Positions 1 to 5,946 of a stretch of 5,946 nucleotides of DNA are shown piece after piece (positions within the stretch are counted from its first letter, which is position 1; the number at the start of each line of letters is the position of its first letter). The notes beneath the pieces were generated by a model that worked only from the letters and a program-made list of their open reading frames with translations, ran no database searches and was not told the DNA's origin. The DNA is from Sphingomonadaceae bacterium (GTDB lineage Bacteria > Pseudomonadota > Alphaproteobacteria > Sphingomonadales > Sphingomonadaceae). The position numbers and the translations under genes were made by a program. The stretch covers positions 1-5,946 of the forward strand of contig JACFNY010000137.1 of the NCBI GenBank assembly GCA_019454625.1. The letters are read 5' to 3'.

Positions 1-461
1 GTCACGCCTTCCGAATAGGCTGCCCAGCCGGTCAGCCAGCACGACACGAAGCCCTCGGCGTGCGCGGCGTGCGCGAGCGTCATGGCCGCGGCTGCTGCCG
101 ACGTCGCCTGCTCGGCGAGCGGGATGTGCGATTCGGGCGCGGGGCGGTGGAGGACGACGACCAGCGCGGGCGCCTGCCGCGCGAACGTGCGGATGGCTTC
201 GCGCTCGAGGCGGCCCGCCTCCGGCTTCTCGGCCACATAGATCGCATCGAACGCCTCGGCGAGCGCGTCGCGTTCGTCTTCGGGCACCACCACGAAGCGC
301 CACGGCGCCAGCTTGCCGTGGTCGGGCACGCGCGCGGCGGCGGTGAGGATGCGCCGGAGCTGCGCTGCGTCCGGGCCCGGTGCGACCATATCGCGCGCCT
401 TGCCGGAGCGGCGCGTGAGAAGCAGGGACATGGGGGTGGTGCGGTCGTTGAACGCGGTCAC
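1..461 (-). CDS. Nitroreductase family protein (3' end outside window)
   Basis: Reading the minus strand from 461 gives 153 codons with no stop, running off the left edge. The product resembles small FMN-dependent NAD(P)H nitroreductases of the YdjA-like type, cytosolic enzymes that reduce nitro groups, quinones or similar acceptors; the true substrate is unknown. Visible landmarks are LLTRRSGKARDM (residues 13-25), the FMN-site type arginine/serine segment, then RVPDHGKLAPWRFVVVP (44-60), a block typical of this subfamily, and SCWLTGWAAYSEGV at the truncated end. Family members are about 185-195 aa, so roughly 35-40 residues are missing. I chose the GTG at 461 because it adds MTAFNDRTTP ahead of the conserved part and has an AAGAAGG ribosome site 10 bases upstream; an in-frame ATG at 431 is the alternative. 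It is divergent from the TonB receptor. It is not convincingly BluB, which is larger and has different motifs. Confidence 0.88.
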   Translation of the reverse strand, partial: MTAFNDRTTPMSLLLTRRSGKARDMVAPGPDAAQLRRILTAAARVPDHGKLAPWRFVVVPEDERDALAEAFDAIYVAEKPEAGRLEREAIRTFARQAPALVVVLHRPAPESHIPLAEQATSAAAAAMTLAHAAHAEGFVSCWLTGWAAYSEGV

Positions 462-471
462 GGATGGTTTG

Positions 472-478
472 CCTTCTT
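472..478 (-). promoter_or_regulatory. Ribosome binding site for the nitroreductase GTG start
   Basis: On the minus strand this reads AAGAAGG, 10 bases before the GTG at 461. It supports the GTG over the internal ATG at 431, which has no comparable purine run at the right distance. Confidence 0.5.
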
Positions 479-497
479 GCCGTTCGCCGATAGGCCG

Positions 498-526
498 TTG
501 CGGTGCGGGAGTCCGCTCGCTAGCAG
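498..526 (+). promoter_or_regulatory. Candidate sigma-70-type promoter for the TonB receptor
   Basis: TTGCGG (498-503) and TAGCAG (521-526) are separated by 17 bases, resembling -35 and -10 boxes. Transcription would begin near 533, leaving a leader of about 27 bases before the GTG at 560. The 98-bp gap between the divergent genes is too short for a large riboswitch, and I see no strong operator palindrome in it. In GC-rich DNA such matches are easy to find by chance, so this is only a candidate. Confidence 0.3.
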
Positions 527-546
527 AAGCGCCTCCGGAAAAGAAA

Positions 547-551
547 GCAGG
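547..551 (+). promoter_or_regulatory. Ribosome binding site for the TonB receptor GTG start
   Basis: GCAGG, preceded by an A-rich AAAAGAAA stretch, lies 8 bases ahead of the GTG at 560. The following residues form a signal peptide at once, so this start is well supported. Confidence 0.55.
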
Positions 552-559
552 TCGCGACT

Positions 560-2596
560 GTGCGGTATCGTTTTTGCCTTTTGCTCGCCTCTTCGATCAT
601 TGTGCGTCCCGCGGCGGCCGAGGAGACGATCGTCGTCACCGGCCATGCGCTCGAACAGCCGCCGGGGACGCAGGCCTATTCGGTGCAGGTCATCGACGGC
701 GCCGCGCTGCGGGACGTGCCCGGCGGGCTGGAGACGGCGCTGGAGGCGGCCTCCGGCTTCCAGATGTTCCGCCGCACGGACAGCCGCTCGGCCAACCCGA
801 CGAGCCAGGGCGCGCAGCTTCGCGGCATCGGCGGCAATGCGTCGAGCCGGGCGCTGGTGCTGCTCGACGGCGTGCCGGTGGCCGATCCGTTCGCGGGATG
901 GATCCCGTGGCCCGCGATCCGGCCGGAAAGCCTGTCGTCGGTGCGCATCACCACCGGCGGCGGCGCAGGCGCCTTCGGTGCAGGCGCGCTCACCGGCGTG
1001 ATCGAGCTGGCGAGCGCGGGGCGGGACCGCGCGCCCGCGATCGGCATCGACTACGGCAGCCGCGATTCGGTCGCCGCATCCGCGGGCGTGACCGTGCCGC
1101 TCGGCCGGGGCTTCGTGTCGGTCGATGCCGGATACGACCGCGGCGACGGTTTCCATCTCATCAGGCGGTCGCAGCGCGGCGCCGTCGATATTCCGGCCTC
1201 CTACGAGCAGTACGGCGGCGCGGTGCGCTTCGTCGTGCCCGTGGGCGACGAGACCGAGCTCCAGGTGCGCGGCGCGGCGTTCGCGGACGACCGCGTGCGC
1301 GGCGTGGACATCGTCGATTCGGCGAACAGCGGCGCCGATGCGAGCGTGCGGCTGGTGTCGCGGGGAGCGCTGCCGTGGGAGGCCGTCGCCTACCTTCAGA
1401 CGCGCGACTTCTCCTCGCGCTTCGCGCGCGTCGAGGCGGACCGCAGCGCCGCCTTCCCGACGCTCGACCAGTATTCGGTTCCGGCAACCGGCTACGGCGC
1501 GAAGGTCGAGGTTCGCCCGACGCTCGGCGCTCATGCCCTGCGCCTCGGCGTGGACTGGCGCGGCGCGACCGGTGAGACGAAGGAGTTCTACACGCCGGTC
1601 GCGGGCGTCTACACGCGCATCCGCGAGGCGGGCGGCGACAGCAACGTCTACGGCGTTTTCATCGAGGACGACTGGCGGCTGACGGATGCGCTGCTGCTGA
1701 CGGGCGGCGTGCGCGTCGACCGCTGGTCGGTGACCAATGGGCATCTCGACGAGCGCCAGATGACGGGCGGCGTGCTGACCGACACGGATTTCGCGAAGCG
1801 CTCGGGAATGGAGCCGAGCGCCCGGCTCGGGCTCGCGCTCGCCGCGACCCCGGCGCTGACGCTGCGCACCGCCGGCTATCTCGGATTCCGCGTGCCGACG
1901 CTGAACGAGCTTTACCGGCCGTTCCGCGTCGGCGCGGACGCGACCGCCGCCAATGCCGCGCTGAAGCCGGAGCGGCTGCGCGGCATCGAGGCGGGGCTCG
2001 ACTACCGCCCGCTCAGCACCGCGCATGTCTCCGTCACGGCCTTCTACAACCGCGCGAGGAACGCCATCGGCAACGTCACGCTGGCGCAGGGGCCGGGCAC
2101 GTTCCCCGGCGTCGGCTTCGTCGCGGGCGCCTACCGGCAGCGGCTCAACCTCGACGCGATCGAGGCGTGGGGCGTCGAGGCCAATGCCGGCCTCGATCTC
2201 GGCCGCTGGTCGCTCGGGCTCTCCTATGCGTTCACCGATGCGACGGTGGAGGCGAGCGGCGCGTCCGCGGCGCTGGACGGGATGCGCCCGGCGCAGACGC
2301 CGAAGCACCAGGCGAGCGCATCGGCAAGCTGGCGCTCGGGCGGCTGGAGCGCGGGGCTGGCCGCGCGCTACGACGGCGCTCGCTACGAGGACGATCTCCA
2401 GACGCTCCGGCTGGACGACGCGCTGACGCTCGACGCCTTCGCCGAGGCGCCGCTCGGGCGCGGCCTGTCGCTGCGACTCGCGGCCGAGAATCTCGCGGAT
2501 GCGAACGTCGAGGCCGGGCGCACCAGCGACGGCATCGTCGATCGCGGCCAGCCGCGGACCTTCTGGGTAGGCGTGCGCTGGCGGCCCGGCCGCTAG
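560..2596 (+). CDS. TonB-dependent outer-membrane receptor
   Basis: A complete 678-aa receptor, a gated beta-barrel that imports a scarce ligand (siderophore, cobalamin, sugar or peptide type) across the outer membrane using TonB-ExbBD energy. The GTG start is followed by a signal peptide: MRYR, a hydrophobic stretch to about residue 15, and a likely cleavage after AAA at 18-20. The mature N-terminus EETIVVTG (21-28) is a typical TonB box. The plug domain follows, about 38-150, with QLRGIGGNASSRALVLLDGVPV and the GGGAGAFGAGALTGVIEL end. The rest is the barrel, with alternating short strands and loops, the late NELYRP and LKPER landmarks, and a C-terminal AENLAD...QPRTFWVGVRW. The last aromatic is Trp four residues before the end (WRPGR) rather than terminal, a mild departure from the usual closing Phe/Trp. 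Length and domain order fit the BtuB/FepA-like class. The ligand cannot be told from sequence. The TAG stop sits directly against the inserted palindromic element. Confidence 0.93.
   Translation: MRYRFCLLLASSIIVRPAAAEETIVVTGHALEQPPGTQAYSVQVIDGAALRDVPGGLETALEAASGFQMFRRTDSRSANPTSQGAQLRGIGGNASSRALVLLDGVPVADPFAGWIPWPAIRPESLSSVRITTGGGAGAFGAGALTGVIELASAGRDRAPAIGIDYGSRDSVAASAGVTVPLGRGFVSVDAGYDRGDGFHLIRRSQRGAVDIPASYEQYGGAVRFVVPVGDETELQVRGAAFADDRVRGVDIVDSANSGADASVRLVSRGALPWEAVAYLQTRDFSSRFARVEADRSAAFPTLDQYSVPATGYGAKVEVRPTLGAHALRLGVDWRGATGETKEFYTPVAGVYTRIREAGGDSNVYGVFIEDDWRLTDALLLTGGVRVDRWSVTNGHLDERQMTGGVLTDTDFAKRSGMEPSARLGLALAATPALTLRTAGYLGFRVPTLNELYRPFRVGADATAANAALKPERLRGIEAGLDYRPLSTAHVSVTAFYNRARNAIGNVTLAQGPGTFPGVGFVAGAYRQRLNLDAIEAWGVEANAGLDLGRWSLGLSYAFTDATVEASGASAALDGMRPAQTPKHQASASASWRSGGWSAGLAARYDGARYEDDLQTLRLDDALTLDAFAEAPLGRGLSLRLAAENLADANVEAGRTSDGIVDRGQPRTFWVGVRWRPGR
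2593..2596. repeat. Left copy of CTAG direct repeat flanking the palindromic element
   Basis: CTAG here and at 2863-2866 immediately bracket the terminal inverted repeats, as expected of a target-site duplication. This copy contains the TAG stop codon of the TonB receptor. CTAG is itself a palindrome, so a 2-bp TA duplication (2594-2595 and 2864-2865), with the element starting at the G of 2596, fits equally well. Confidence 0.55.
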
Positions 2597-2628
2597 TGCC
2601 TGTCCTGGTCGGTTTGAAGTGTCGTGAC
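2597..2628 (+). repeat. Left terminal inverted repeat
   Basis: It pairs with 2831-2862 at 28 of 32 positions, with uninterrupted matching runs GCCTGTCCTG, TCGGTTTGAAG and TCGTGAC. The mismatches are at repeat positions 1, 12, 24 and 25. The last two would be G-U wobble pairs in RNA. Confidence 0.85.
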
Positions 2629-2631
2629 GGA

Positions 2632-2720
2632 GCGGAAATGGGCGCATGGGGGCGTCCCTCGTCGGTCACAATGCTCCTGCATTGCTCCCTCCTCGCTCCT
2701 ACCCATGCGCCCATTTCCGC
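2632..2720. repeat. Internal hairpin A, perfect 19-bp inverted repeat
   Basis: Arms 2632-2650 and 2702-2720 are exact reverse complements (core GGAAATGGGCGCATGGG). The 51-base interior contains a smaller apical hairpin, CAATGC/GCATTG at 2669-2674 and 2679-2684 with a TCCT loop. There is no T-run after the right arm, so it is not a standard intrinsic terminator. Confidence 0.85.
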
Positions 2721-2735
2721 CCGCCGCTTCGCGGT

Positions 2736-2830
2736 TGCGTTTCTGCGCCCGCCGGACGGCGTCGCGCGGCTTGCGCGTAGCGCTGCTACGCGCCGCACCA
2801 CGCTTCTTGCCGGACGAACGCAGAAACACA
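2736..2830. repeat. Internal hairpin B, long imperfect inverted repeat
   Basis: The outer arms 2736-2747 and 2819-2830 match at 11 of 12 positions (shared core GTTTCTGCG). They continue inward with a CCGG pairing (2752-2755 with 2810-2813) and broken matches. The tip is a perfect 8-bp stem GCGCGTAG/CTACGCGC (2773-2780, 2786-2793) with loop CGCTG. The right arm abuts the right terminal repeat directly. Confidence 0.75.
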
Positions 2831-2862
2831 GTCACGATGCTTCAAACCGAACAGGACAGGCT
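2831..2862 (-). repeat. Right terminal inverted repeat
   Basis: This is the partner of 2597-2628, matching at 28 of 32 positions when read on the minus strand. It ends directly at the second CTAG copy. Confidence 0.85.
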
Positions 2863-2866
2863 CTAG
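2863..2866. repeat. Right copy of CTAG direct repeat
   Basis: It matches the CTAG at 2593-2596 and closes the element on the right. Four bases alone can match by chance, but the exact placement against both repeat ends makes a target-site duplication likely. Confidence 0.55.
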
Positions 2867-2880
2867 GCACCGAAACATTC

Positions 2881-2908
2881 TTTCAATGCGCGGGGCGCGC
2901 GGCTAGTC
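2881..2908 (+). promoter_or_regulatory. Weak candidate promoter for the transporter operon
   Basis: TTTCAA (2881-2886) and CTAGTC (2903-2908) lie 16 bases apart within the only non-element DNA ahead of the transporter. The boxes match the consensus poorly. The rest of 2863-2975 shows no clear operator or terminator. Read-through from the receptor across the element is the alternative source of transcription. Confidence 0.2.
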
Positions 2909-2951
2909 TCGCGCCTCGGGAGAGCGGCGCGGCCTGATCGAAGCCGTTCGC

Positions 2952-2964
2952 GAAAGGGAAGAGG
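2952..2964 (+). promoter_or_regulatory. Ribosome binding site of the POT transporter
   Basis: A purine-rich GAAAGGGAAGAGG run ends 11 bases before the ATG at 2976. It supports that start over any internal Met. Confidence 0.6.
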
Positions 2965-2975
2965 GTCCGGTATCC

Positions 2976-4592
2976 ATGACTCAACCGACGGGGGCCGCCG
3001 CCGGCGCCCTTCCAGCAACCGATTCGACGGGCACGACCCTGGGGCACCCCAAGGGGCTTTTCGTGCTGTTCTTCGCCGAGATGTGGGAGCGCTTCTCCTA
3101 CTACGGCATGCGGGCGCTGCTGATCTTCTATCTCGTCCAGCACTGGATGTTCTCGGATCAGAAGGCCTCGGTGATCTACGGCGCCTACACGGCGCTCGTG
3201 TACATCACGCCGGTGATCGGCGGCTATCTCGCCGACCGCTGGCTCGGCCAGCGCAAGGCGGTGCTGTTCGGCGCGGTGCTGCTGAGCTTCGGCCACCTGC
3301 TGATGGCGGTGGAAGGCGACGGCGGGCAGGACAGCACGGCGCTCAACGTCTTCTGGCTGGCGCTCGCCTTCATCGTCGTCGGGTCGGGGTTCCTCAAGGC
3401 CAACATCTCGGTGATCGTCGGGCAGCTCTATCCGCGCACCGACGTGCGGCGGGACGGCGCCTATACGATCTTCTACATGGGCATCAACCTCGGCGCGGCG
3501 CTCGGCGCGATCATCGCGGGCTACCTCGGCCAGACCTACGGCTGGAGCTACGGCTTCGGCGCGGCCGGGGTCGGCATGTTGCTCGGCCTCGCCGTGTTCG
3601 TGTGGGGCAAGCCCTATCTGATGGGACGCGGCGAGTCGCCCGCGCCCGAGAAGCTGGCCGCGCGTGTCGGCGGTATTTCGTTCGAATGGCTGCTCTATGC
3701 GCTGTCGTTCGTGACGGTCGGCCTCGTCTGGCTGATGATCCAGTACCAGGCGCTCGTCGGCACGCTGCTCGGTATCTCCGGCGCCATCCTCGTCGCCTAT
3801 GTGCTTTACACGGCGGTCGCGAAGCTCTCGCACGAGGATCGCGACCGGATCTTCGCGGCGATGTTCCTCATCCTCGGCTCGATCCTGGTCTGGTCGCTGT
3901 TCGAGCAGGCGGGCTCATCGCTCAACCTGTTCACCGATCGCCACGTGGATCGGGAGATTTTCGGGATCGAGGTGCGGGCGGCGATTTTCCAGTCGCTGAA
4001 CGCGATCTACATCGTGCTGCTCGCGCCCCTGTTCGCGGCGCTCTGGATCGGACTCGGGCGGCGCGGCATCGAGCCGTCGGCGCCCGCGAAGTTCGGCCTC
4101 GGCCTCATCCAGCTCGGCGCGGGCTTCTTCGTTCTCGTGGCGGGCGCCTATGCGGCGGGCACCGGCAATCCAACGCCGGTGATCTTCATCTTCCTCATCT
4201 ACCTGCTGCACACCACCGGCGAGCTTTGCCTGTCGCCGGTGGGGCTCAGCGCGATGAACCGGCTCGCGCCCGCGCACATGGCGAGCCTGATCATGGGCAC
4301 GTGGTTCTTCGCCTCGGCCGCGGGCAATTTCGCGGCGGGCCTGATCGCGGCGGCGACCGGGGCCGATCACGGCGGCGGCGAGGGCGCGGCGAAGGAGGTC
4401 GTGCTCGGCGTCTATTCGAACGTCGGCTGGGTGGCGGTTGCCGTCGGTGTGGGCGTGCTCGTCATCTCGCCGCTCATCAAGCGGCTCATGCACCTCGACA
4501 CGCTGAAGGACGACGGCGCGCTCGCGGGCGCAGGCGAGATCGGGGAGCCGCAGGCGGCAGGGGTGAATACGGCGGCGGAGACGCGCCCGTGA
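2976..4592 (+). CDS. Proton-coupled oligopeptide transporter (POT/PTR2 family)
   Basis: A complete 538-aa inner-membrane carrier of the major facilitator superfamily that takes up di- and tripeptides with protons. The family's proton-coupling motif ExxERFxYYG is intact at 35-44 (EMWERFSYYG). The first PTR2 signature, GGYLADRWLGQRKAVLFG, covers about 82-99. The TM4 lysine is K141 (GFLKANIS), and the second signature FYMGINLGAALG spans 166-177. The TM7 glutamate is E310 in FEQAGSSLNLF, and the TM10 glutamate is E416 in GELCLSPVG. With all these residues present the protein should be active. Hydrophobic segments fill most of the protein, consistent with 12-14 helices. The first 25 residues are a polar Ala/Thr/Gly-rich extension. 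Length is at the upper end for bacterial members. Its stop overlaps the GTG start of the amidohydrolase, so the two are translated together, implying a peptide or peptide-like substrate shared with that enzyme. DtpT-like naming is plausible but substrate range is not visible. Confidence 0.95.
   Translation: MTQPTGAAAGALPATDSTGTTLGHPKGLFVLFFAEMWERFSYYGMRALLIFYLVQHWMFSDQKASVIYGAYTALVYITPVIGGYLADRWLGQRKAVLFGAVLLSFGHLLMAVEGDGGQDSTALNVFWLALAFIVVGSGFLKANISVIVGQLYPRTDVRRDGAYTIFYMGINLGAALGAIIAGYLGQTYGWSYGFGAAGVGMLLGLAVFVWGKPYLMGRGESPAPEKLAARVGGISFEWLLYALSFVTVGLVWLMIQYQALVGTLLGISGAILVAYVLYTAVAKLSHEDRDRIFAAMFLILGSILVWSLFEQAGSSLNLFTDRHVDREIFGIEVRAAIFQSLNAIYIVLLAPLFAALWIGLGRRGIEPSAPAKFGLGLIQLGAGFFVLVAGAYAAGTGNPTPVIFIFLIYLLHTTGELCLSPVGLSAMNRLAPAHMASLIMGTWFFASAAGNFAAGLIAAATGADHGGGEGAAKEVVLGVYSNVGWVAVAVGVGVLVISPLIKRLMHLDTLKDDGALAGAGEIGEPQAAGVNTAAETRP
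4577..4580 (+). promoter_or_regulatory. Ribosome binding site of the amidohydrolase, inside the transporter gene
   Basis: GGAG lies 8 bases before the GTG at 4589, within the last codons of the transporter. Together with the 4-base GTGA overlap it indicates translational coupling. Confidence 0.5.
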
Positions 4593-5946
4593 AGCGCCTC
4601 GGCCTTGCACTCGTATCGGCCGCGCTGCTTTCCGCCTGCGCAGGCCAGCAGGAACCGCCGAAGTCGGCGGCCGCCAAGCCGTCGCGCGATCTGCCGACGA
4701 TCGACAGGAACCCGTTCCCGTCGACCTACAAGCCCTATGCCTCGGCGCCCACGCTGATCCGCGGCGCCGACATCTACGACGGCGCGGGCGGCAAGATCGT
4801 CGGCGGCGAGGTGCTGCTGGTCGACGGCAAGGTCGCCGCCATCGGGCAGACGGTGTCCGCGCCGGAAGGCGTGACGGTCGTCGACGGCACCGGCAAGTGG
4901 GTGACGCCGGGCGTCATCGACGTGCACAGTCACCTCGGCAACTATCCGACGCCCTCGGTGGACGCGCATCAGGACGGCAACGAGATGACCGGCGCCAACA
5001 CGGCGGACGTGTGGGCCGAGCACGGCGTCTGGCCGCAGGACCCCGGCTTCAGCCGCGCGCTCGCGGGCGGCATCACGACGCTGCACATCCTCCCCGGCTC
5101 GGCGAACCTGTTCGGCGGGCGCGGTGTCTCCTTGCGCAACGTGCCGGGCCGCACCGTGCAGGAGATGAAGTTCCCGGGCGCGCCCTACACGCTCAAGATG
5201 GCGTGCGGCGAGAACCCGAAGCGCGTCTACGGCAGCCGCAACCAGAAGCCGGGCAGCCGCATGGGCAATATCGCGGTCGACCGCGCGACGTGGGCGAAGG
5301 CGCAGGAATACGACCGCAAGTGGGACGAGTACGAGGGCAAGGTGAAGGCCGGTACGGCGGGCCTGAAGGACGTGCCCGCGCGCGACCTCGCGATGGACAC
5401 GCTGCGCGGCGTGCTCGACGGCGAGATCCTCGTGCAGAACCACTGCTACCGCGCCGACGAGATGGCGCTCGTGCTCGATATGGCGAAGGAGTTCGGCTAC
5501 AAGGTCACGGCCTTCCACCACGCCGTCGAGGCTTACAAGATCACCGATCTCCTGAAGGCGAACGGCACCTGCGCCGCGATGTGGGCGGACTGGTGGGGCT
5601 TCAAGATGGAAGCCTACGACGGCATCCGCGAGAACCTGCCTTTCGTCCATGCGGCGGGCGGCTGCGCGATCACGCATTCGGACGACGATCTCGGCATCCA
5701 GCGGCTCAATCAGGAAACCGCCAAGGCGCTCGCCGACGGCAACCGCGCGGGCCTCGACATCAAGCCCGAGACGGCGTGGACGTGGATCGGCATCAACGCC
5801 GCGAAAGCGCTCGGGCTCGACAAGGAAATCGGCAGCCTCGCCCCCGGCAAGCGCGCCGACGTGGTGCTGTGGAACGACGATCCGCTCTCCGTCTACGCCA
5901 AGGCCGAGAAGGTCTGGATCGACGGCGCGCTGATGTTCGACGCGCT
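4589..5946 (+). CDS. Lipoprotein amidohydrolase, imidazolonepropionase-like (3' end outside window)
   Basis: Reading from the GTG at 4589 gives 452 codons with no stop to the right edge. The start overlaps the transporter stop (GTGA). The product opens with MKRLGLALVSAALLSAC, a lipoprotein signal with lipobox LSAC and lipidated Cys17. Alanine, not aspartate, follows the Cys, so outer-membrane anchoring facing the periplasm is expected. A Pro/Lys-rich linker leads to the beta-sandwich (LIRGADIYDGAGG) and then a TIM barrel with the metal-site HSH at 113-115 (VIDVHSHLG). Later landmarks are LKMACGENPKRVYG at 202-215 (K203 or E208 may bridge or bind metal), H285 (VQNHCYRADE), H310/H311 (AFHHAVEAYK) and D365 in ITHSDDDLGIQRLNQE. 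The C-terminal GSLAPGKRADVVLWNDDPL closes the fold, so only a short tail is missing. The family hydrolyses amide or ring C-N bonds, including dipeptides. Pairing with a peptide carrier suggests a peptidase-like substrate, but this is inference. Confidence 0.92.
   Translation, partial: MKRLGLALVSAALLSACAGQQEPPKSAAAKPSRDLPTIDRNPFPSTYKPYASAPTLIRGADIYDGAGGKIVGGEVLLVDGKVAAIGQTVSAPEGVTVVDGTGKWVTPGVIDVHSHLGNYPTPSVDAHQDGNEMTGANTADVWAEHGVWPQDPGFSRALAGGITTLHILPGSANLFGGRGVSLRNVPGRTVQEMKFPGAPYTLKMACGENPKRVYGSRNQKPGSRMGNIAVDRATWAKAQEYDRKWDEYEGKVKAGTAGLKDVPARDLAMDTLRGVLDGEILVQNHCYRADEMALVLDMAKEFGYKVTAFHHAVEAYKITDLLKANGTCAAMWADWWGFKMEAYDGIRENLPFVHAAGGCAITHSDDDLGIQRLNQETAKALADGNRAGLDIKPETAWTWIGINAAKALGLDKEIGSLAPGKRADVVLWNDDPLSVYAKAEKVWIDGALMFDA

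Larger units (their letters stand above)
2597..2862. mobile_element. MITE-like non-autonomous palindromic insertion element, 266 bp
   Basis: The stretch is bounded by 32-bp imperfect inverted repeats and CTAG direct repeats, and holds two further large inverted repeats (2632-2720 and 2736-2830). It has no convincing gene and no transposase, so it would need an enzyme supplied in trans. If boundaries are shifted one base outward, the tips read G(T/A)GCCTGTCC with TA flanks. That style resembles IS5-family elements common in alphaproteobacteria, but the family assignment is from memory of end sequences and is weak. Removing the element and one CTAG gives a clean joined site in which the receptor still ends in TAG. 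As RNA the whole unit could fold as a three-way junction, and it might affect 3' processing or termination of the receptor transcript. A chromosomal repeat of another kind, or a structured RNA, remains possible. Confidence 0.65.

Noticed and set aside
1..461. BluB, a nitroreductase-fold enzyme, paired with a B12 receptor
   Set aside because: The PDHGKLAPWRF block and the short expected length match YdjA-like nitroreductases rather than BluB.
462..559. Cobalamin or other riboswitch ahead of the TonB receptor
   Set aside because: Only 98 bp separate the genes, too short for a cobalamin riboswitch, and no B12-box-like sequence is visible.
60..1001. A 313-codon plus-strand open frame over the nitroreductase and receptor start
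   Set aside because: It spans two genuine genes and the intergenic region, and its sequence is Arg-rich with no family features.
458..2647. A 729-codon open frame on the minus strand, opposite the TonB receptor
   Set aside because: It is rich in Arg, Ala and His without any recognisable domain, and lies wholly opposite a clear receptor. It is a typical antisense shadow in GC-rich DNA.
2597..2862. Intrinsic terminator for the receptor gene
   Set aside because: The stems are strong, but none is followed by a T-run, and the flanking CTAG and terminal repeats are better explained by an insertion element. A termination effect is possible but not shown.
2883..3833. A 316-codon minus-strand open frame opposite the transporter
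   Set aside because: It is a shadow of the POT gene. Its charged composition reflects complementary codons of membrane helices.
4412..5677. A 421-codon open frame on the minus strand opposite the amidohydrolase
   Set aside because: It shows low-complexity Arg/His/Ala composition and no domain. The plus strand carries intact amidohydrolase motifs across the same bases.
1..5946. tRNA, rRNA, CRISPR array, phage or defence genes
   Set aside because: No direct-repeat array, RNA-gene signature or phage or defence domain was seen on either strand.

Overview
The window is GC-rich throughout. It carries a TonB-dependent receptor, a POT-family transporter and a lipoprotein amidohydrolase, with strong G/C third-position bias and frequent GTG starts. 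This suggests an alphaproteobacterium, most likely a sphingomonad. That placement is inferred from protein style and composition, not from a search.

Layout: (1) 1-461, minus strand: a nitroreductase-family flavoprotein whose C-terminal end lies beyond the window. (2) 462-559: a 98-bp divergent intergenic region with a candidate promoter for the next gene. (3) 560-2596, plus: a complete 678-aa TonB-dependent outer-membrane receptor. (4) 2597-2862: a 266-bp non-coding palindromic element with 32-bp imperfect terminal inverted repeats and two large internal hairpins. It is flanked by a CTAG direct repeat and looks like a MITE inserted exactly after the receptor stop codon. (5) 2863-2975: the short leader of the next operon. 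(6) 2976-4592, plus: a complete proton-coupled oligopeptide transporter (POT/PTR2). (7) 4589-5946, plus, open at the right edge: an amidohydrolase with a lipoprotein signal, starting inside the transporter's stop codon (GTGA overlap).

The transporter and amidohydrolase form a translationally coupled pair. The likely logic is hydrolysis of a peptide-like or amide compound in the periplasm together with uptake of peptides across the inner membrane. The receptor could feed the periplasm from outside, but it is separated from the pair by the inserted element, so that link is only positional. The substrates of the receptor, nitroreductase and amidohydrolase cannot be read from sequence alone. The most unusual item is the palindromic element, which could fold as a three-way junction. 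The coding genes look like ordinary members of known families, and I do not see a clearly new multi-gene system here.
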